NCBI GenBank assembly: GCA_028707655.1
Contig: JAQWAN010000010.1
Span: 1-18,036, forward strand
Origin: Bacteroidaceae bacterium
Lineage (GTDB): Bacteria; Bacteroidota; Bacteroidia; Bacteroidales; Bacteroidaceae
DNA length: 18,036 nt
Direction of reading: 5' to 3'
Shown here: positions 7,932-15,511 of the stretch, one piece after another
Layout: each line of letters opens with the position of its first letter
Numbering within the stretch: position 1 is the first letter of the stretch
Translations under genes and position numbers: made by a program
The notes under the pieces: model-generated
What the model was told of the DNA's origin: nothing
Databases searched by the model: none
What the model saw: the letters and a program-made list of their open reading frames with translations, nothing else

Positions 7932-9803
7932 TTAGTCCTCCATTAATTTTGTGAAATGTTCCACCAATTCTTCAATAACAAAAGGTTGTCCTTTTACCTG
8001 ATTAAATTGATAAAAATGAACGTCTTGCACTTTGGTACGCAAGAAAGTAGCAAACTGTCCCATATTCTGCTCGGCAACGACTACTTTTTTATAGCTGCGT
8101 AACACCTCTGCTGCATTCTTTGGTAAAGGATTGATAAATTCAAAATGCGCTAAAGCAACTTTCTTGCCTGCTGCATTCATCTCTTGTACTGCCGAACAAA
8201 GGTGACCATACGTACCACCAAAACCAACAACTAATAAATCGGCGGTTGCATCGCCATGAACTTCTAAATCTGGAATACAATCTACAATCTTATCAATCTT
8301 GGATTGACGCAATTCGGTCATTTTTTCGTGATTCTCAGGTTCTGTAGAGATGGCACCTGTTTCACTACTCTTCTCTAATCCACCTAAACAATGGGTAAAT
8401 CCTTCCGTTCCAGGTAATGCCCAATAACGAGCATCTGTTTTCGGATTACGTAGATAAGGGGTCCAATTATCTGCCATATCGGGTGTCACATATGGAGGAC
8501 AAATGGCGGGATAATCCTCTAAGTTTGGTAATTTCCAAGTAGCCGACCCATTAGCTATATAGGCATCCGTTAATAAGAAAACAGGTGTCATATGCTCTAA
8601 TGCAATTTTACACGCCATAAAAGCAGCATCAAAACAATTAGTAGGAGATGTTGCGGCAATAACGGGTACAGGACTCTCTCCATTTCTACCGTAAAGCACT
8701 TGCAACAAATCGGTTTGTTCCGATTTGGTAGGAAGACCTGTAGAGGGTCCACCACGCTGTACATCTACTATAACAAGTGGTAATTCTGCAATAACAGCTA
8801 GATTGACTGCTTCGCTCTTTAAACATACACCAGGACCAGAAGTAGTGGTAACGGCTAAAGAACCTGCAAAGGCTGCACCTACAGCAGAAGCACAAGCGGC
8901 AATCTCATCTTCAGCTTGCACCGTTTTAATGCCTAAAGATTTATGTTTGGTTAATTCGTGTAGAATATCCGTAGCGGGAGTGATAGGGTAAGATCCTAAA
9001 TAAAGCTGCATAGCGGCTTTTTCAGCGGCTGCTATTAAGCCATAAGAGGTAGCTTTATTTCCATTTATCTCGGTATAAAGACCTTTTGTTTTTTTGCTCT
9101 TGCTCTCTATCTTATAGGTAGATGCAACAGAAGCGTGGATATTAGCTCCATAGTTATAACCGGCATTAAGCACTTTTACATTGGCTTCTGCAATGGTTGG
9201 TTTCTTAGCAAATTTAGTGCGGAGCATATCTTCTGCAAGAGACAATTTACGATTAAACAACCAGCAAACTAATCCCAATGCAAACATGTTCTTACATCGT
9301 AAAATGGATTTCTTGTCAAGGTCAGAATCAACTAAAGCTGCTTTACACATAGAAGAAATAGGGGCTTCGATTACTTCGTTGCGAATGCCCAACTCCTCAA
9401 AAGGTTGGTCAGTAGCAAAAAGTGCTTTGTCTAAATCTTTTTGGGTAAAAGAATCGATATCAGCGATGATAATACCTCGTTTTTTACAAAACTGATGCTG
9501 TGTCTTAAGCGCTGCAGGATTCATTACTACTAATACATCACATAAATCACCTGGAGTTAAAACTCTATCTGCTCCTATGTGTACTTGAAATCCAGAAACA
9601 CCTGTTAGGGTGCCTTGTGGGGCTCTGATATCTGCTGGATAATCTGGAAATGTACAAATATCATTCCCAACTATAGCTGAAACATTGGAAAAGATATTAC
9701 CTGCTAACTGCATGCCATCTCCCGAGTCTCCAGAAAACCGAACAACGACCTGTTCTATTTCCTTGATAATCATTTCATCTGCCATTTTTAATTTGCAATT
9801 CAT
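7932..9803 (-). CDS. korA: 2-oxoglutarate:ferredoxin oxidoreductase, alpha subunit (gamma-alpha fusion)
   Basis: A 623-residue subunit in which the gamma domain (about residues 15-200, starting with RFSGDSGDGMQLAG) is fused in front of the alpha pyrimidine-binding domain (about 245-620). This is the common two-subunit architecture of KorAB-type enzymes. The alpha domain carries SYPITPATD (271-279), the pyrimidine-interacting acid in QAEDEIAA (296-303) and QRGGPSTGLPTKSEQ (349-363). The partner korB follows after 4 bp. No separate ferredoxin-like delta subunit is present nearby, so a free ferredoxin is presumably the electron acceptor. I keep the ATG at 9803; an ATG at 9785 (MADEMIIKE) would also give a full gamma domain and may be the real start. 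Confidence 0.92.
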   Translation of the reverse strand: MNCKLKMADEMIIKEIEQVVVRFSGDSGDGMQLAGNIFSNVSAIVGNDICTFPDYPADIRAPQGTLTGVSGFQVHIGADRVLTPGDLCDVLVVMNPAALKTQHQFCKKRGIIIADIDSFTQKDLDKALFATDQPFEELGIRNEVIEAPISSMCKAALVDSDLDKKSILRCKNMFALGLVCWLFNRKLSLAEDMLRTKFAKKPTIAEANVKVLNAGYNYGANIHASVASTYKIESKSKKTKGLYTEINGNKATSYGLIAAAEKAAMQLYLGSYPITPATDILHELTKHKSLGIKTVQAEDEIAACASAVGAAFAGSLAVTTTSGPGVCLKSEAVNLAVIAELPLVIVDVQRGGPSTGLPTKSEQTDLLQVLYGRNGESPVPVIAATSPTNCFDAAFMACKIALEHMTPVFLLTDAYIANGSATWKLPNLEDYPAICPPYVTPDMADNWTPYLRNPKTDARYWALPGTEGFTHCLGGLEKSSETGAISTEPENHEKMTELRQSKIDKIVDCIPDLEVHGDATADLLVVGFGGTYGHLCSAVQEMNAAGKKVALAHFEFINPLPKNAAEVLRSYKKVVVAEQNMGQFATFLRTKVQDVHFYQFNQVKGQPFVIEELVEHFTKLMED

Positions 9804-9857
9804 TGAGTTTACGTATTAACTACATAAGCTGCTGTTCATAATAGTATTAATTGCTCA

Positions 9858-9888
9858 CAAAAGTGGTGAAGTTAATTGATATAACAAA
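9858..9888 (-). promoter_or_regulatory. candidate korAB promoter (-33 and -7)
   Basis: On the minus strand a -33 box TTTG (9888-9885) is separated by exactly 19 bp from CACTTTTG (9865-9858), which has one mismatch to the -7 consensus TAnnTTTG. This is the best two-box match in the 180-bp divergent region between korA and the tRNA gene and lies 54 bp before the korA ATG. Confidence 0.4.
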
Positions 9889-9961
9889 GCGTTTTCTCAA
9901 AAAAATATGATAAATGTTAAAAACGTTTGTAAACTACATCTAAAATACAAAAGAAATAAAC

Positions 9962-9969
9962 TATCTTTG
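9962..9969 (+). promoter_or_regulatory. candidate -7 promoter box of the tRNA-Arg gene
   Basis: TATCTTTG matches the Bacteroidota -7 consensus exactly and ends 14 bp before the first tRNA base. This would give a very short leader. A -33 TTTG at the standard distance is not visible. Confidence 0.5.
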
Positions 9970-9983
9970 CAAATCTAAAATTT

Positions 9984-10055
9984 GCTTCTGTAGTTCAATG
10001 GATAGAACTCTGGTTTCCTAAACCAGCGATTTGGGTTCGATTCCCAACAGAAGTA
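9984..10055 (+). tRNA. tRNA-Arg (anticodon CCT)
   Basis: A complete cloverleaf of 72 nt. The acceptor arms GCTTCTG (9984-9990) and CAGAAGT (10048-10054) pair with a G-T at the first position, and the discriminator base is A10055. The D stem is GTTC/GAAC. The anticodon stem CTGGT/ACCAG (10010-10014/10022-10026) encloses the loop TTCCTAA with anticodon CCT at 10017-10019, reading AGG. The T stem TTGGG/CCCAA (10031-10035/10043-10047) encloses TTCGATT. The 3' CCA is not encoded. A loop shift that would give a CTA (amber-suppressor) anticodon is not compatible with the perfect stem. Confidence 0.97.
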
Positions 10056-10210
10056 CTTTATCTTATTTCAACACACAACATTGTTTCAAGACTAAGAAAT
10101 ATATCTTTTTGCGGCTAGAAAAGTGCCATTTTTATAGGAAATCTGCCTTTTTTGCGTTAAATTATCCATTCTTCTTGTCGAATTTATATGGATTGTTCAA
10201 CTATTTTATA

Positions 10211-10218
10211 TATGTTTG
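10211..10218 (+). promoter_or_regulatory. candidate -7 promoter box of the sensor-kinase pair
   Basis: TATGTTTG fits TAnnTTTG and ends 43 bp before the ATG at 10262. The rest of the 206-bp gap after the tRNA (10056-10261) is A/T-rich, with no gene or terminator that I can support. Confidence 0.4.
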
Positions 10219-10261
10219 TGAAACAGACTTTGTATAAATACATTAACAACGGCTCTTAACT

Positions 10262-12361
10262 ATGCCAAAACCCTATATAGGAATCCAATTACGCTCTATC
10301 TCTTTCTTGTTTTTATTTATTCTACTCCTACCTCTTGCCAAAGCGGAAGATACGAAGGAAAAAAATACAATGCAAAAACAAGATACAATATAGGTGTGGG
10401 GTGACGAGAATTTTCCACCCTTTGAATTTAAAGATGAAACAGGCAGAGCACAAGGATTTAATATTGAATTACTAACGCTTATCCTTGAGAAATTAGAAAA
10501 ACCATACGTTATACATTTAGCAAACTGGGACGAGATTCAAGAAGCCATAGACCAAGATAAGGTGGATTTAATAGCTAGTGTTATTCGATTACAAACACAG
10601 CCTAAGAATCTCTATTTTGGTAACACCTTTCAAAGTGTTAATAAGGTTATTGTGGTTCCTGCAGCTTCAGACATCTATTCGCCAATCGATTTAGATAAAA
10701 AAAACTTATTGGTAGATTATGGGGCTTTTGTAACGCAATATCTACAAAACATACCTAATTGCTCTCCTACAATAACGGTTTCAGACAAAAAAGAGAACCT
10801 ACTACCGCTCTTAATCAATGGCAACTTCGATGCGGTTATCACCTGCCAAGAGACGCTCAATTACATCCTGCAAAAAGAGAAAAATGGTTTTCAGCTAGGG
10901 AAGAAATTTCGTGTCATAGAAGCGAGTATCAAACCATTTGAGCTCTGTTTTGCAGGACCGTTACGCCGAAAGACGCTCATCAAGGAGATGAACAAAACGC
11001 TGTTTGCATTGGATGTAGATGAGACCTATAATCAGCTGAAGAGAAAATGGTTTACAGACGCACAAGAAAATAGTTTCAGACAACAAAACAGGCTCTATTC
11101 ATTTCTTGGAGCTCTGGCTATACTGATTGCCCTATTTTTTCTTTTCCGATGGATTGTCTTCTATAAGAAATCTGTAAAACACAAAAAGAGTGTCATCAAA
11201 AATGTGCAACTCATCATTGACCACCTGCCTACGCCCATCTATGTGGTAAACTATTCAGAAGAAAAAAAACCTATCTTTTGGAATGCAGCAGCTAAAGTGT
11301 TCTTTAGTAGTAAGACCTATAAACATTTCACTGAAAAAGAAAGTAACAGCGACTTAAAGGCAATCAATCAGGCCATTATTGAAACGGGCAAAACAGATGA
11401 GAAGGTAGACTCTATACAACTAGAGGGCGAATCAAGAGTAGATCTTTTAACCTATAAGGCACGCATCTACTACCAAGAAAAAGCCTGCATTGAAATTGTA
11501 CATACCAATATAACAGAACTGATAGAGGCACAAAAAACAGCGGAAAAAGAGGACCAAAGAAAAACAGAGTTTCTCTCTAACATCAGTCACGAAATTCGTA
11601 CGCCGCTTAATGCCATTGTGGGATTTAGCAGCCTTCTGCCAGAAACATAGGACCAAGAGACACGGAAAGAGTACATACAAATTATCAACAGCAAAACAGA
11701 ACTACTGCATAAACTTATTAATGATATTATCGACTTGGCTAAAATTGAATCGGGGAAATTCCAGTTAACCAGCGATTTTATTAATTTGGAACCTCTATTT
11801 AATGATTGCTGTGACATAATAGAACATGCTATCCCTGCAGAAAAAGAGGTCACTATTAAACGGGTATGCCCCTATGAGCAAGTGATGATTCCAGTAGATA
11901 GCACTACACTTCATCAAATTATTCGCTCGTTTGCTAGTAATGCTGTAAAATTTACACAGAAAGGAACCATCGAGATAGGACTCATTCATCAGGAGTTGTT
12001 AACCTATATATATGTCAAAGACCCAGGCATTGGTATTCCGCTTGAAAAACAGGTGGAAATATTTGATCGCTTTAATAAGATTGACTCCTTTTCTGAAGGA
12101 ACAGGTCTTGGACTGGCTATATGTATGGCTATTGCTAAGATTTATAAGGGAGAAGTCGGCGTTTATTCCCGAGTGGGCGAAGGTTCCATTTTCTGGATTG
12201 CTGCTAATATGCGAACAGAATCCATCGAGAAAGAGCAGGTCGATTGGGAACCTATTCAATCCATCTTAGAGAAACTCAGAAAAGGAATATGGTATAAATG
12301 TAATCCTTACGGAGAAATGATACAACAAAGTATGGAACCAGATAAAACAAATACTTTATGA
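10262..12361 (+). pseudogene. periplasmic-sensor histidine kinase interrupted by two in-frame TAG codons
   Basis: A single frame of 700 codons from ATG 10262 to TGA 12359-12361, broken only by TAG at 10391-10393 (codon 44) and 11648-11650 (codon 463). Order: signal peptide (residues 1-28, ending LAKA); type-3 solute-binding-protein sensor (about 45-265, opening with GDENFPPFEF); one membrane helix (about 279-301); PAS-like domain (about 315-430); HisKA with H443 in SHEIRTPLNAI; and HATPase with G1 DPGIGI and G2 GTGLGLAI. The N-box reads RSFASNAVKF, with Ser in place of the first, Mg2+-binding Asn. The downstream paralogue aligns throughout, with its phospho-His at 442, and has Gln (CAA) and Glu (GAG) at the two TAG sites. 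Its TGA overlaps the next ATG. The piece between the TAGs could only restart at GTG 10394 without an export signal. A recent pseudogene is the simplest reading; readthrough or sequencing error remains possible. It was presumably a membrane sensor for a periplasmic solute. Confidence 0.7.
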
Positions 12362-14391
12362 CACATCGTAAAATATCACTTCTTTTTGGAGGAACCTTTT
12401 CCCTGCTTATCTTGTTCTTCTTCTTAACAGGAACACCACTACAAGCAAAAAATAGGATGGCAGCAAAAGATACCATCCAAATATATGGCGATAAAAACTT
12501 TCCACCTTTCATGTTTATCAATGCTAAGGGTGAGGCAGATGGCTTTGCTATAGATATCATACAGGAGGTAATGAAAATCATAGATAAGCCATACACTATC
12601 CGATTAGGAACAATTGAAGAGATGGTACGGGGTATGAAAGAAAAAAAATGCGATTTAATTCCTTTTGTAGGGAAGATGGATGCACAATTCAAGACATACG
12701 ATTTTAGTTACACCTACAACTATGCCTATCAATCCGTCTTGGTTTTAAACCGAAAAGATATCCAATCTTCAAAAGACTTAAAGGGTAAAAGTGTTTGCGT
12801 AGAAAATGCTACGTTAACCCTACAAGATATTAGAAATCTCGGGATTATGGCCGATTCTATTTGTTATGCAGAAAACAGTACAAAAAAGATAGAAAAAGTA
12901 CTCAATAAATCGGTGGATGCAGCAATCGACTATCAATCAACTTTCTTCTATAAGATTAAGGAGATGAAACTCGTGGCTAAAAATCTAAAGATTATTAACT
13001 CCTCTATTAATAAGGAGCCAAACGGCATTTGTATTCAAAAGGGAAAAGAAGCACTACTTGAACAGATAAATAATGCTTTGGTTGAATTAAAACTAAATGG
13101 GAAACTTTCTAAGATGGAAAAGAAATGGGAAATTAGCTCACCTTTTGTTCCTAATAATAAAATGCGTAACTATATCATATGGGGCATACTCCTTATCCTA
13201 CTGACCTTATGCATCCTAATCTATCTTAATCATAGAAAAACAACGATTAATAAAAAGGAGATAGCCCACCAATTAAACAATATGTATTCTCTACTCTTAG
13301 AGCTGCCCTATCCGGTATACCTATCTACCATTAATAAACAACAAGAATTAGAGTTTGTCTTTCTCAATAAATCAGCAAAAAATATCATTAGTAAAACTTA
13401 CGCAAGTAAGCACGAAAAGATACTCCTTGAACAAAACAAAAAGCAGATTAAGGCGTATTGTCTTGAGGTTTGCAATACCAAAGAGAGCCTTATTAAACAG
13501 GAAAAATTTGCTTTTTCCTCTGGTCAGATGCACTACTTACGCATTAGCGCCTCTCCTATATTTAGCGAAAATGGATTGCATGTGTTATCCATCTGCACCA
13601 TTGTAGACGATATAGTGAATGCACGGAAGATAGCGGAACAATCTGACCGACTAAAGACTGCTTTCTTGGCAAATATGGGACACGATATTCGCACACCACT
13701 CAATGCTATTGTTGGTTTTAGTTCCCTGCTATTAGAAACAGAGAACACAGAAGAGATTAGAGAATATACTAGTATCATCAAATTAAACAACACGCTTTTA
13801 CTGAACCTACTAACAGATATTATTGATCTATCTAAAATTCAAACAGGAGATATACACGTTAATCACACTTGGAATGACTTGAGTGATTTGTTCAGCGACC
13901 TAAAAGAGATGTATAATCAAGAAATCATTGCATCGGGAAAAGATATTCAATTAATTTTAGATAATCCCTACACCTCCTTATTAACCTACATTGATAAAAC
14001 GGTTTTATTACGCATCTTAACAAACTTCATGAATAATGCAGTTAAGTATACAGACAGCGGATTTATTCGTTTGGGTATTATCTCTGACCATAAGGAGTTG
14101 TATATCTACGTACAAGATTCGGGTAAAGGGATCTCTAAAAAACAACTCCCACTAATCTTTAGACGCTATAAGCAATTGGATGAAATTTCTGCAGGAAACG
14201 GACTAGGATTAGCTATTTGCGCTGCACTAGCCGATAATTGTAATATTCATATCGATGTGAGCTCCATCGAAAAAGATGGCTCTATTTTCTGGATTAAAGC
14301 ACCACTTAAACATACAGCGGTTCCTAAAAAGGATTATGATTACACAGCTATACATGCTATTCTAGAACAAATAAAAAAGAGGGAACAATAA
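12358..14391 (+). CDS. periplasmic solute-binding-domain sensor histidine kinase
   Basis: An intact 677-residue paralogue of the preceding gene. It has a signal peptide (1-30, ending PLQA), a type-3 solute-binding-protein (Venus-flytrap) sensor (about 38-262, starting IQIYGDKNFPPFMF), one membrane helix (about 271-290), a PAS-like segment (about 305-425) and a HisKA domain with H442 in GHDIRTPLNAIVGF. The HATPase domain has a complete N-box (NFMNNAVKYT), G1 DSGKGI and G2 GNGLGLAI. The layout recalls BvgS-type sensors but stops after the ATPase domain: no receiver or HPt follows, and no response regulator is in the window. The start overlaps the previous stop (ATGA), so translation is probably coupled to the interrupted gene. 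The sensor lacks the T-x-x-R signature of amino-acid-binding members, so the ligand is unknown. After the ATPase core, a tail DYTAIHAILEQIKK is also found, in diverged form, in the paralogue. Confidence 0.88.
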   Translation: MTHRKISLLFGGTFSLLILFFFLTGTPLQAKNRMAAKDTIQIYGDKNFPPFMFINAKGEADGFAIDIIQEVMKIIDKPYTIRLGTIEEMVRGMKEKKCDLIPFVGKMDAQFKTYDFSYTYNYAYQSVLVLNRKDIQSSKDLKGKSVCVENATLTLQDIRNLGIMADSICYAENSTKKIEKVLNKSVDAAIDYQSTFFYKIKEMKLVAKNLKIINSSINKEPNGICIQKGKEALLEQINNALVELKLNGKLSKMEKKWEISSPFVPNNKMRNYIIWGILLILLTLCILIYLNHRKTTINKKEIAHQLNNMYSLLLELPYPVYLSTINKQQELEFVFLNKSAKNIISKTYASKHEKILLEQNKKQIKAYCLEVCNTKESLIKQEKFAFSSGQMHYLRISASPIFSENGLHVLSICTIVDDIVNARKIAEQSDRLKTAFLANMGHDIRTPLNAIVGFSSLLLETENTEEIREYTSIIKLNNTLLLNLLTDIIDLSKIQTGDIHVNHTWNDLSDLFSDLKEMYNQEIIASGKDIQLILDNPYTSLLTYIDKTVLLRILTNFMNNAVKYTDSGFIRLGIISDHKELYIYVQDSGKGISKKQLPLIFRRYKQLDEISAGNGLGLAICAALADNCNIHIDVSSIEKDGSIFWIKAPLKHTAVPKKDYDYTAIHAILEQIKKREQ

Positions 14392-14394
14392 TAA

Positions 14395-14416
14395 AAAAAA
14401 TAGAAGCTATTCTTTT
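14395..14416 (+). terminator. weak terminator-like hairpin after the sensor kinases
   Basis: An A-run, then AATAG / CTATT (14399-14403 and 14407-14411) around a 3-nt loop, and then CTTTT. The stem is only 5 bp, extendable across a bulge by the A-run pairing with the T-run. It starts 3 bp after the stop codon. It may reduce readthrough into the permease gene, which has its own promoter. Confidence 0.3.
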
Positions 14417-14429
14417 ATACATAAAAATA

Positions 14430-14449
14430 TGTTCGTATCTTTGCGAACA
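14430..14449 (+). promoter_or_regulatory. permease promoter with a palindrome around the -7 box
   Basis: TATCTTTG (14436-14443) is an exact -7 consensus, and TTTT at 14413-14416 sits 19 bp upstream at the -33 position. The -7 box is flanked exactly by TGTTCG (14430-14435) and CGAACA (14444-14449), a perfect 6-bp inverted repeat with the -7 box as spacer. This has the form of an operator where a dimeric regulator would block or alter promoter use. The ATG of the permease is 22 bp downstream. Confidence 0.55.
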
Positions 14450-14471
14450 ATAAACGATTAACACTATTATT

Positions 14472-15440
14472 ATGTTAGAAGAATTTGCTAGTTGGCTCAT
14501 TTATGAGGTAATCCACTTATCACCAGAAACTGCTTTAGGCACTTCCCTTCATTTTTTTGTATATGACACTACAAAAATTCTATTACTTCTGTTTTTAATT
14601 AGTTCATTAATGGGTTTCGTTAATTCCTATTTCCCAATTGACCAGTTACGCCATTTTTTAGAAACGAGGAAGTTATATGGGTTCCAATATCTATTAGCCG
14701 CCCTCTTTGGAGCAATAACACCATTTTGTAGTTGTTCCTCCATTCCATTATTTATTGGTTTTGTAAAAGGAGGCATACCACTAGGTATCACCTTTGCATT
14801 TCTAATTACTTCTCCCCTAGTAAACGAGGTGGCGGTAGCAATGTTTCTTGGCTCCTTCGGAATGAAAATAACACTCATCTACGTTGCAAGTGGCATTTTA
14901 TTGGGTGTAATTGGTGGATTTATATTGGGTAAGATGAATCTATCTCCCTATTTAAGTGATTGGGTACAACAACTTCAGAAAAATCAAGACAAAGAGAGTC
15001 AATCCTTTAAGAAAGACAACACTCCTTTTAGAAAAAGGATCTTCCCTATTTTCCGAGATGCCTATTCTATTATTAGAGGGGTAGTTGTATATGTTATTAT
15101 TGGTATTGCCGTCGGAGCTGCAATGCATGGCTATGTTCCAGAAGGTTTCTTTGTGCAATATATGTCTGCCGACAAGTGGTATGCCGTACCTGTTGCTGTG
15201 ATTCTGGCCGTACCGATGTATGCAAATGCAGCAGGCATTGTACCCGTTATTCAAGTGTTCGTAGCAAAGGGAATTCCTATTGGGACTGCTATTGCATTTA
15301 TGATGGCAGTGGTGGGCTTATCTTTTCCAGAAGCAACCTTATTGAAAAAGGTGATGAAATGGCGACTTATTGGCATCTTTTTTGGAGTTATCACGCTGTT
15401 TATCATCCTGTCAGGCTTTTTATTTAACCTATTCCTTTGA
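14472..15440 (+). CDS. SO_0444/ArsP-family permease (putative metal or metalloid efflux)
   Basis: A 322-residue inner-membrane protein with about eight hydrophobic segments in two related halves. The first half has FCSCSSIPLF (85-94, Cys86 and Cys88) followed by GIPLGITFAFLITSPLVNE (101-119). The second half has the matching GIPIGTAIAFMMAVVGLSFPEA near residues 265-286. This repeat pair is the hallmark of the permease family that includes ArsP and the SO_0444 proteins annotated as Cu/Zn efflux transporters. The cysteine pair suggests thiophilic metal binding. The transported ion is not shown by the sequence. It has its own promoter with a palindrome, so it may be induced separately from the sensor kinases 80 bp upstream. 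It ends at a shared bidirectional terminator. Confidence 0.82.
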   Translation: MLEEFASWLIYEVIHLSPETALGTSLHFFVYDTTKILLLLFLISSLMGFVNSYFPIDQLRHFLETRKLYGFQYLLAALFGAITPFCSCSSIPLFIGFVKGGIPLGITFAFLITSPLVNEVAVAMFLGSFGMKITLIYVASGILLGVIGGFILGKMNLSPYLSDWVQQLQKNQDKESQSFKKDNTPFRKRIFPIFRDAYSIIRGVVVYVIIGIAVGAAMHGYVPEGFFVQYMSADKWYAVPVAVILAVPMYANAAGIVPVIQVFVAKGIPIGTAIAFMMAVVGLSFPEATLLKKVMKWRLIGIFFGVITLFIILSGFLFNLFL

Positions 15441-15457
15441 TAAAAGAAAACCAAATA

Positions 15458-15511
15458 AGAGATACCTATCTATGCTACTGCATCTTATAAAAGAGATAGA
15501 TAGGTGTCTTT
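15458..15511. terminator. bidirectional terminator between permease and NUDIX gene
   Basis: Arms 15458-15473 and 15496-15511 pair over about 16 bp (core ACCTATCTAT/ATAGATAGGT, with two G-T pairs) around a 22-nt loop. On the plus strand a T-rich tract (TATTTTTT) follows; on the minus strand another T-rich tract follows. The right arm lies inside the last codons of the convergent NUDIX gene, so the coding end doubles as half of the hairpin. Confidence 0.6.

Noticed and set aside
8686..9495. Sizeable frames on the opposite strand or other frames of korA (up to 104 codons)
   Set aside because: They are shadows of the strongly supported korA frame and have no family features.
9984..10055. tRNA just upstream of the TAG-containing kinase as a possible amber suppressor
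   Set aside because: The anticodon loop TTCCTAA closed by a perfect 5-bp stem gives anticodon CCT (Arg), not CTA.
10031..10237. 68-codon frame after the tRNA
   Set aside because: It starts inside the tRNA gene, has biased A/T-driven composition and no recognisable domain or promoter.
9984..14391. Genomic island inserted at the tRNA-Arg gene
   Set aside because: No integrase, transposase or repeated copy of the tRNA 3' end is visible in the window, and base use does not change sharply.
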